NCBI GenBank assembly: GCA_002308235.1
Contig: DBVS01000107.1
Location: forward strand, 14,445 to 23,819
DNA from: Lachnospiraceae bacterium UBA1258
GTDB lineage: Bacteria > Bacillota > Clostridia > Lachnospirales > Lachnospiraceae
Length of the DNA: 9,375 nucleotides
Reading direction: 5' to 3'
Part shown: piece after piece, positions 1 to 5,295 of the stretch
Position numbering within the stretch: the stretch's first letter is position 1
Layout: each line of letters opens with the position of its first letter
Program-made: the position numbers and the translations under genes
Notes under the pieces: generated by a model
Told to the model about the DNA's origin: nothing
The model's input: only the letters and a program-made list of their open reading frames with translations
Database searches by the model: none

Positions 1-24
1 AGGGTTCGAGCCCCTGAAGGCGCA
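1..24 (+). tRNA. 3' end of a tRNA (T-arm and acceptor strand), truncated by window start
   Basis: The first bases read as a T-arm: AGGG, the seven-base loop TTCGAGC fitting the TTCRANY rule, then CCCTG. The first T-stem base lies outside the window. The next seven bases, AAGGCGC, would be the 3' acceptor strand, with A24 as discriminator. The following bases are CTC, so CCA is not encoded and would be added after transcription, as is common in Firmicutes. The anticodon is not in the window, so the amino acid cannot be assigned; a GCGCC-type acceptor stem with A73 is compatible with tRNA-Arg, but this is a guess. An intrinsic terminator follows, which supports an RNA gene ending here. tmRNA also ends in a T-arm, but this acceptor strand is not the usual tmRNA one. 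Confidence 0.72.
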
Positions 25-31
25 CTCGACG

Positions 32-85
32 GTCGTAAGCTTAGCTTAGTGCAGGTTTGCGACTTCTTTTTTTTGTCTTTTTTTC
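32..85 (+). terminator. Intrinsic terminator after the tRNA
   Basis: GTCGTAAGC (32-40) pairs with GTTTGCGAC (55-63) over nine positions, including two G-U pairs, with a 14-base loop. A T-rich tract (64-85, broken only by single C and G residues) follows directly. This is the classical arrangement for Rho-independent termination and would end the tRNA transcript before the next promoter. Confidence 0.8.
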
Positions 86-104
86 TTTATTCTAATAGGT
101 AGAA

Positions 105-153
105 ATTCGCTATATTTTGTGGTTCATTTCTTTGACATTCGCTATATGGTGTG
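105..153 (+). repeat. Imperfect 17-bp direct repeat, 32 bp apart, overlapping the promoter
   Basis: ATTCGCTATAT followed by any two bases and TGTG occurs at 105-121 and again at 137-153 (15 of 17 positions identical). The offset of 32 bp is about three helical turns, so both copies would face the same side of the helix. The second copy starts at the last base of the -35 hexamer and fills the spacer to the -10 box. This is seen directly; a role as a tandem operator is inference, and a relic of local duplication is the alternative. Confidence 0.6.
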
Positions 154-160
154 ATAAACT
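132..160 (+). promoter_or_regulatory. Sigma-A-type promoter for the TPR protein-glgB unit
   Basis: A perfect -35 hexamer TTGACA (132-137) is separated by 17 bases from TAAACT (155-160). TGA directly before the -10 box gives an extended -10 (TGn). Transcription would start near 167, leaving a leader of roughly 40 bases before the GTG at 208. It lies in an AT-rich region after the tRNA terminator, the expected place for a promoter of the downstream pair. Confidence 0.75.
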
Positions 161-193
161 TTTATACGATAGGGCATCTATAACCTTAATTTC

Positions 194-198
194 AAAGG
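194..198 (+). promoter_or_regulatory. Ribosome binding site that decides the first gene's start
   Basis: AAAGG lies nine bases before the GTG at 208, good Shine-Dalgarno spacing. It lies directly against the in-frame GTG at 199 with no spacer, so that codon is an unlikely start. This argues for initiation at 208. Confidence 0.65.
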
Positions 199-207
199 GT
201 GGCGACT

Positions 208-3200
208 GTGGATAAATACGAGTATAAAGTCAGAGCGGAAGAAATCCGGACGCTTATTCAGGAAAACAGATACAAAGAAGCGGTTGAAATAGCCGATTCC
301 ATAGATTGGAAAAATGTGAAAAACAGCATGATGCTTTGTACCGTCAGCGACCTTTATAAGGCCTGCAAGCGGTATGAAGACAGCCGTGATGTTCTTCTTT
401 TGGCATATGAAAGAAATCCCGGCGGGAGAATGATACTCTATTCTCTTTGCGAATTGTCCATAAAACTGAACGACGTTGTTAACGCCATCGAATATTATAA
501 GGAATTCCAGCAGGTAGCGCCGAAGGATTCGGGCCGCTACATCTTGAAATATAAGCTTTTCACCATGCAGGAGGTTGGTCTCGAGGAGCGCATCGAGGTT
601 CTCGAAGAGCTTCAGAGACAGGAATGCAAGGAAAAGTGGATGTACGAGCTTGCTTATCTCTATCATATGATAGGATACGGCGAGAAGTGCGTTGAAGAAT
701 GTAACCAGATTGCCATCTATTTCGGAGCGGGCAAGTATGTTGTGAAGGCCCTTGAGTTAAAGGCAAGTCACGAGCCCCTTACCGAAGAGCAGGAGGCTCT
801 GTACAAGCGCCTTACCGAGCCCGACACCGAACTGGTCCAGGGCGTAGATATCAGCAAATACAGCACAATAGATCTGCAGAAAGAACTTGCAAACAATCTG
901 AAGGAAGTTCTTTTTGACGACGGAACAGGCTATTCGGTTACGGACGGCCTGGTTACCACTGTCTACGAAAACGACGATACCGCTTCGGAAACACTCGACG
1001 AGCCTGCAGCAGAGCCTGAACCTTCAGTTTCGGAGCCTGCAGCCGCAGCGAATGAGTCTGTATCGGAAGAAATCTCACCCGAGCCTGAAGAAGCCTCACC
1101 CACAGCCGATTCGCAGCCCGCTTTCGAGCCCGTGCACGAAGAACCCGTTTCTCCTTCACAGATGCACGAGATACATCTTGAAGCCGAGCCCGCCCGGGAG
1201 CCTGTCGTAACAAAAGCCGAGCCTTCCGTTTCCGAAGGCGAGACCAGGATCTTTGACAGAAACGACATTCGCGAGATCAAGGCCGCAACGGAGCCTTCAG
1301 CCCAGAGAACCGAAGAAAAGATTTCCGAAACCATTCTTCCCAAGAGCGATCCTCTGAACATTCACAGCGTCAGGGTTGATTCCAACAAGAACCCCGCCAT
1401 CAAATTCCCGAATTTTGATGATCTTATGTCCCTTGAGGGCGACGGTCAGATAAGCCTGGTGGTTCCCGAGCAGGAGATGCTTGAGAAGCAGATCACCGGC
1501 CAGATAAGCATAGAAGATGTGCTCCATGAGTGGGAGCTTGTCAAGAAAGAAAACGAGCGTAAGTGGCAGGCAGATGTGAGAAGGCGTGTAATGGAGCAGA
1601 CTCACAGCATGTTTACGGACTTTGATGCTACCTCCAAAAACGGTCTTCTGGAGGAACTTGAAGAAGCTGTTACCGAGGCGCCCACTGTCGAACTTACGGC
1701 CGAGGAAGTTAACGCCCTCAGAAATGCGGAGAATCCCGAAGCTTTGAATATCGACGTCGAAGAGCCTGAGGTTACGGAGATGCTCGAAGACGATATTCCC
1801 GCAGAGCCTGACAATACCGAAACTCCCGAGACCGAAGAAACTGTCAAAGAAGAAACCAAAGAAGAAGCACCGGCTCCCGAGATCAACAACGATGTGCATG
1901 AGATCGTGATGGAGGAGCCCGTTAAGGAAGCGCCTTTTGAAGAAAAGGTCATAGAATTAAGCCCCGAAATCAGTTCTCACGCTCCCGAACCGGCAGCGGA
2001 TGACAACACAACGATTCTTCCCAATATTTCCGACATCGATTATCTCATGCAGTTTGCCGCAGCTGGCGAAGCAAGGGATATCGCCGACAGGGAAGCCCTT
2101 GAAAACAGGGAAGCCGAGAAGATTGAAGAACCCAAAGAAGAATTAAGCCGCGAGGAGATTGAAGAGCAGGCCGCAGCTTTGGTCGAAGAGGCTCTTGAGG
2201 AATCCGGAGAATCGGAAGAAGAACCTGAAGAAACACCCGAAAAGCCCGCGGAAGACCGGGCAGAGATTGCAGAGCCCGAGATTCCCGAAGACGATAATAA
2301 ACCGGAAGAAATCCCGGAACCCAAGGAAGAACCCGCGGAAGTCGAAGAACCTGCAGAAGAAGAGCCTGAAGCAGTTGAAGAGCCTTCGGAAGAGGAATTC
2401 GAAGCGGTCGAAGAACCCGGGGAACTCGAGGAGGAATCTGCGACAGCCGAAGAACCCGTAGAACCCGAAGAGCCCTCGGAACCTGAGGAAGAGCCCGAAG
2501 AAGCACCTTCGGTTGACGGTTTCACCGAAGAGCAGGTTGAAAGATTCGAATCCTTCATGCAGAAGCAGTCGGGAATCGACCAGTTAAAGGAAGCTCTTTC
2601 CAAACTCTCCATGGACGCAAACCGCGGTAACGCCATCATCGGAAGCGATGACAACGACAGTGCGGTCGAACTTGCAAAAGCCTTCATACTTGAGATCTCT
2701 TCAAAGGAAAATATCACCGGAAAAGTAGCCAAGATCAAGGCAAGTACCCTTAACGCCAAAGACGCCCTTGAGATGCTGACTTTGCTTTATGACGGAGCCA
2801 TCGTCATTCAGGATGCCAATGAGCTTCGCGCCGAGACCATAGATGCCATCATTCGAGCTACACGTGTACCGGGCAAGAGACTTTTCATAGCACTTACCCT
2901 GAACCGTCGGCATAAACACAAATTCATCATGGAAAACACCGGACTCATGGACAGCTTTGATATCTCCTTTGATATCGAAGCACCCACCAACGCCGAACTT
3001 GTTGCCTTCGCGAAGAAATACGCATACGCAAAGGAATACGCCATCGACGAGATGGGCATGCTGGCGCTTCACACCCGCATCGATGAGAGGCAGACAAATT
3101 CCCACAGCGTCATGATAAGCGAGGTCAAAGAAATCGTGAACGAAGCAATTGTTCATGCCTCAAAGAAAAATGTGGGACACTTCTTCAACGTCCTCATGGG

Positions 3201-3267
3201 CAAGCGCTACGACGCCAATGACATGGTGGTTCTTCGTGAAAAGGATTTTACTTCAAATAAGCCTTAA
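208..3267 (+). CDS. TPR-containing protein with long acidic linker and degenerate AAA-like C-terminal domain
   Basis: A 1019-residue protein of unknown function, starting with GTG at 208 (the in-frame GTG at 199 lacks a spaced ribosome binding site). No signal peptide or membrane segment is seen, so it is probably cytoplasmic. Residues 5-175 form helical pairs typical of tetratricopeptide repeats, for example RYKEAVEIAD and VNAIEYYKEF. Residues of about 240-770 are Glu/Pro/Ala-rich and probably disordered, interrupted by a helical island at 412-473. Residues of about 790-1015 resemble an AAA+ core plus lid: GSDDNDSA (from 812) sits where a P-loop would be but lacks the Lys-Ser/Thr, and IVIQDANE (865-872) looks like Walker B. 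ATP hydrolysis is therefore doubtful. Similar proteins are, as I recall, common in Lachnospiraceae, annotated only as TPR proteins. It precedes glgB by 11 bases and is probably co-transcribed with it. A scaffold role is inference. Confidence 0.85.
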   Translation: MDKYEYKVRAEEIRTLIQENRYKEAVEIADSIDWKNVKNSMMLCTVSDLYKACKRYEDSRDVLLLAYERNPGGRMILYSLCELSIKLNDVVNAIEYYKEFQQVAPKDSGRYILKYKLFTMQEVGLEERIEVLEELQRQECKEKWMYELAYLYHMIGYGEKCVEECNQIAIYFGAGKYVVKALELKASHEPLTEEQEALYKRLTEPDTELVQGVDISKYSTIDLQKELANNLKEVLFDDGTGYSVTDGLVTTVYENDDTASETLDEPAAEPEPSVSEPAAAANESVSEEISPEPEEASPTADSQPAFEPVHEEPVSPSQMHEIHLEAEPAREPVVTKAEPSVSEGETRIFDRNDIREIKAATEPSAQRTEEKISETILPKSDPLNIHSVRVDSNKNPAIKFPNFDDLMSLEGDGQISLVVPEQEMLEKQITGQISIEDVLHEWELVKKENERKWQADVRRRVMEQTHSMFTDFDATSKNGLLEELEEAVTEAPTVELTAEEVNALRNAENPEALNIDVEEPEVTEMLEDDIPAEPDNTETPETEETVKEETKEEAPAPEINNDVHEIVMEEPVKEAPFEEKVIELSPEISSHAPEPAADDNTTILPNISDIDYLMQFAAAGEARDIADREALENREAEKIEEPKEELSREEIEEQAAALVEEALEESGESEEEPEETPEKPAEDRAEIAEPEIPEDDNKPEEIPEPKEEPAEVEEPAEEEPEAVEEPSEEEFEAVEEPGELEEESATAEEPVEPEEPSEPEEEPEEAPSVDGFTEEQVERFESFMQKQSGIDQLKEALSKLSMDANRGNAIIGSDDNDSAVELAKAFILEISSKENITGKVAKIKASTLNAKDALEMLTLLYDGAIVIQDANELRAETIDAIIRATRVPGKRLFIALTLNRRHKHKFIMENTGLMDSFDISFDIEAPTNAELVAFAKKYAYAKEYAIDEMGMLALHTRIDERQTNSHSVMISEVKEIVNEAIVHASKKNVGHFFNVLMGKRYDANDMVVLREKDFTSNKP
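2101..2517 (+). repeat. Glu/Pro-rich low-complexity coding tract
   Basis: Within the first gene, codons for about residues 632-770 are dominated by GAA/GAG with CCC/CCT, giving irregular repeats around the core EEP, such as VEEPAEEEPEAVEEPSEEE. The units vary in length and codon use, so this looks like an old, degenerate repeat rather than a recent slippage tract. The encoded segment should be a strongly negative, extended, disordered spacer between the TPR part and the C-terminal domain. Confidence 0.75.
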
Positions 3268-3272
3268 GGAGA
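3266..3272 (+). promoter_or_regulatory. glgB ribosome binding site overlapping the upstream stop codon
   Basis: AAGGAGA begins inside the TAA stop (3265-3267) of the preceding gene and ends six bases before the glgB ATG. No promoter or terminator is visible in the 11-base gap. This arrangement suggests translational coupling of the two genes. Confidence 0.7.
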
Positions 3273-3278
3273 GTCTGC

Positions 3279-5174
3279 ATGAATCCGATTTTTGTTACCG
3301 AAACGGATGAATATCTTTTTGCCAAGGGCACTCACTACGAGATATACAAAAAACTCGGTGCACACCCCGTAAACATAGACGGTAAGGACGGCGTATATTT
3401 CGCCGTCTATGCGCCCCATGCCGAAGAAGTATATGTTTTAGGCGACTTCAACGGCTGGAAAGAATGGGACAAACCCCTTTCGAAGCTTGGCCCCGGAGGG
3501 ATCTGGGCAGGCTTTGTGGAGGGTGTGAAAGAAAAGGATCTGTACAAATTCTTTATAAAAACTCCGGACGGAAGGACCGTATACAAAGCAGACCCCTTTG
3601 CCTGCTATGCGGAGCTCCGCCCCGGAACGGCTTCCAGGATATACGATCTTGAAGGCTTCAAATGGACCGATTCCAAATGGATGAAGGAACGGGATCAAAG
3701 AGATATGTTCAAATCGCCACTCGCCATCTACGAGTGCCACATCGGTTCCTTTATGCGGCATCCCGGCAGAGACGACGAGGGATTCTATTCCTACAGGGAA
3801 TTCGCAGACAGAATCACAGATTATCTAAAGGAAATGCGCTACACCCACATTGAACTTATGGGAATCGCCGAATACCCCTATGACGGCTCATGGGGATATC
3901 AGGTGACGGGTTATTATGCGCCTACTTCCAGATACGGCGAGCCCAAGGACTTCATGTATCTTATCAACAAACTCCACAAAAACGGAATCGGTGTCATTCT
4001 CGACTGGGTTCCCGCCCACTTTGCAAAGGACGCTCACGGACTTGCCGAATTTGACGGAAGCCCTCTGTTTGAGCATCCCGATGTAAGAAAGGGAGAACAT
4101 CCCGAGTGGGGTACCAAGATCTTCAACTACGAAAAAACGGAGATCAGCAACTTCCTGATCGCAAACGTTTTCTACTGGATCAGGATGTTCCACATAGACG
4201 GCGTGCGTGTAGATGCGGTGGCATCCATGCTTTATCTTGATTACGGCAAAAAGGACGGCGAATGGGTTCCCAACAGGTACGGCGGAAACAAGAATCTTGA
4301 GGCAATCGAGTTCTTTAAGCACCTTAATTCCATTGTACACAAAGAATATCCGGGCTTCATGACCATCGCCGAGGAATCCACGGCCTGGCCCAAGATCACA
4401 GGGCCTGTGGAGGAGGACGGCCTTGGCTTTTCCTTTAAGTGGAACATGGGATGGATGCACGATTTCTGCGAATATATGAAGCTCGATCCCTTCTTTAGGA
4501 AGGACAATCATTACGCCCTTACCTTTGCCATGAGCTACAATGAGTACGAGAATTACATCCTTCCCCTTTCCCATGATGAGGTCGTACACCTTAAATGTTC
4601 CATGGTCGAAAAGATGCCGGGCTACAAGGTTGATAAATACGCAAACCTTCGCGTGGGCTACACCTTCATGTACGGTCACTGCGGAAAGAAACTTCTTTTT
4701 ATGGGCCAGGAATTCGGTCAGGAGCGGGAATGGAGCGAAGAACGGGAGCTTGACTGGTTTCTTCTTCAAAACGAGCTCAATTCCGGTCTGAAATATTATG
4801 TCAGCAAGCTTCTTGATATCTACAGGGATTACCCTTGCATGTACAACTATGACAATTCCTGGAAGGGCTTTGAGTGGCTGAACGCAGACGACAAGGACAG
4901 AAGCACCTATTCCTTCATGCGCAGGACCGACACCGACGAGAGATGCCTTCTTTTTATCTGCAATATGACCCCCATGCGCTGGGAAAACTATAAGCTGGGC
5001 GTTCCGAAAGAGGGAAAATACAGGCTTATCCTTAACAGCGATGACAGGGATTTCGGCGGAAAAGGCAATGAGGTTGAGAAAGAACCTGTTGCGAAGAAAG
5101 AAAGCTGCAACGGAAAAGAATGGTCCATAGACCTGGATCTTCCGCCCTATTCTGCCCTGGTTTTCGAATTTTAA
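3279..5174 (+). CDS. glgB: 1,4-alpha-glucan (glycogen) branching enzyme, GH13 family
   Basis: A complete 631-residue cytoplasmic enzyme that cuts alpha-1,4-glucan chains and reattaches them in alpha-1,6 linkage during glycogen synthesis. A single CBM48 starch/glycogen-binding domain spans about residues 25-110 (GDFNGW is visible). The GH13 barrel follows, with GSWGYQVTGYYAPTSRYG and the conserved regions DWVPAHF (from D242), DGVRVDAV with nucleophile D312, AEES with acid/base E365, and LSHDEVVH with D433. An all-beta C-terminal domain occupies roughly 525-631. All catalytic residues are present, so it should be active. It is of the shorter bacterial form, with one N-terminal carbohydrate-binding module. 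The ATG at 3279 has a well-placed AAGGAGA. Other glg genes (glgC, glgA, glgP) are absent from the window; the partner upstream is a TPR protein of unknown role. A hairpin terminator follows about 30 bases after the stop. Confidence 0.96.
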   Translation: MNPIFVTETDEYLFAKGTHYEIYKKLGAHPVNIDGKDGVYFAVYAPHAEEVYVLGDFNGWKEWDKPLSKLGPGGIWAGFVEGVKEKDLYKFFIKTPDGRTVYKADPFACYAELRPGTASRIYDLEGFKWTDSKWMKERDQRDMFKSPLAIYECHIGSFMRHPGRDDEGFYSYREFADRITDYLKEMRYTHIELMGIAEYPYDGSWGYQVTGYYAPTSRYGEPKDFMYLINKLHKNGIGVILDWVPAHFAKDAHGLAEFDGSPLFEHPDVRKGEHPEWGTKIFNYEKTEISNFLIANVFYWIRMFHIDGVRVDAVASMLYLDYGKKDGEWVPNRYGGNKNLEAIEFFKHLNSIVHKEYPGFMTIAEESTAWPKITGPVEEDGLGFSFKWNMGWMHDFCEYMKLDPFFRKDNHYALTFAMSYNEYENYILPLSHDEVVHLKCSMVEKMPGYKVDKYANLRVGYTFMYGHCGKKLLFMGQEFGQEREWSEERELDWFLLQNELNSGLKYYVSKLLDIYRDYPCMYNYDNSWKGFEWLNADDKDRSTYSFMRRTDTDERCLLFICNMTPMRWENYKLGVPKEGKYRLILNSDDRDFGGKGNEVEKEPVAKKESCNGKEWSIDLDLPPYSALVFEF

Positions 5175-5175
5175 C

Positions 5176-5203
5176 TAAAGAATCCGGCTGAGAATGCCGA
5201 AAT
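5176..5203 (+). promoter_or_regulatory. Candidate sigma-D/sigma-28 flagellar promoter
   Basis: TAAAG begins two bases after the glgB stop, and GCCGAAAT (5196-5203) follows with 16 bases between TAAA and GCCG. The known sigma-28 consensus is TAAA, about 15 bases, GCCGATAA (Bacillus: CCGATAT). The -10 box matches six of eight, or CCGAAAT six of seven against the Bacillus form; spacing is one base long. The genes downstream are late flagellar genes, the usual sigma-D targets. Transcription would start near 5210, inside the terminator hairpin. Confidence 0.5.
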
Positions 5204-5236
5204 AAAAGATGAGTAAACGGATTTGCTCATCTTTTT
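5204..5236 (+). terminator. Intrinsic terminator after glgB
   Basis: AAAAGATGAGTAAA (5204-5217) pairs with TTTGCTCATCTTTT (5222-5235) over 14 base pairs with one T-G wobble, closed by the four-base loop CGGA and ending in five T. The A-rich 5' arm and T-rich 3' arm would allow function in either direction. It separates the TPR protein-glgB unit from the flagellar unit. Confidence 0.85.
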
Positions 5237-5242
5237 GTATGC

Positions 5243-5260
5243 GGACGAAATGATTCGTCC
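5243..5260 (+). other. Perfect hairpin in the leader of the flagellar companion gene
   Basis: GGACGAA (5243-5249) and TTCGTCC (5254-5260) are perfect inverted repeats around ATGA. There is no T tract, so it is not an intrinsic terminator. It lies in the probable 5' untranslated leader, 35 bases before the ATG at 5296, and could be an mRNA stability or regulator-binding element, or a palindromic protein site in the DNA. Confidence 0.55.
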
Positions 5261-5295
5261 CGAAAAATCGCAGGGAAGCGTAAGAAAGGGAAAGT

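Noticed and set aside
1..24. tmRNA 3' end as an alternative to a tRNA
   Set aside because: The T-arm would fit, but the acceptor strand AAGGCGC does not resemble the usual tmRNA end. It cannot be excluded fully, because the gene body is outside the window.
199..207. Alternative GTG start at 199 for the first gene
   Set aside because: The Shine-Dalgarno AAAGG ends at 198, directly against this codon. The GTG at 208 has normal spacing and gives the N-terminus MDKYEYK, which fits what I recall of related proteins.
914..1210. Plus-strand overlapping frame of 98 codons inside the TPR gene (and a similar one at 2159-2461)
   Set aside because: Both are frame-shifted readings of the low-complexity linker, rich in Lys/Arg/Pro/Ser from GAA/CCC codons, with no ribosome binding site.
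2040..2759. Long Ser/Gly-rich open frame on the minus strand (239 codons)
   Set aside because: It lies opposite the Glu/Pro-rich tract. GAA/GAG read backwards gives TTC/CTC and, in a shifted frame, Ser codons, so the open frame is a by-product of composition. No ribosome binding site or recognisable domain.
3888..4769. Open frame of 293 codons on the minus strand
   Set aside because: It lies fully opposite the conserved catalytic barrel of glgB, whose protein sequence is under clear selection. No supporting start signal or family resemblance.
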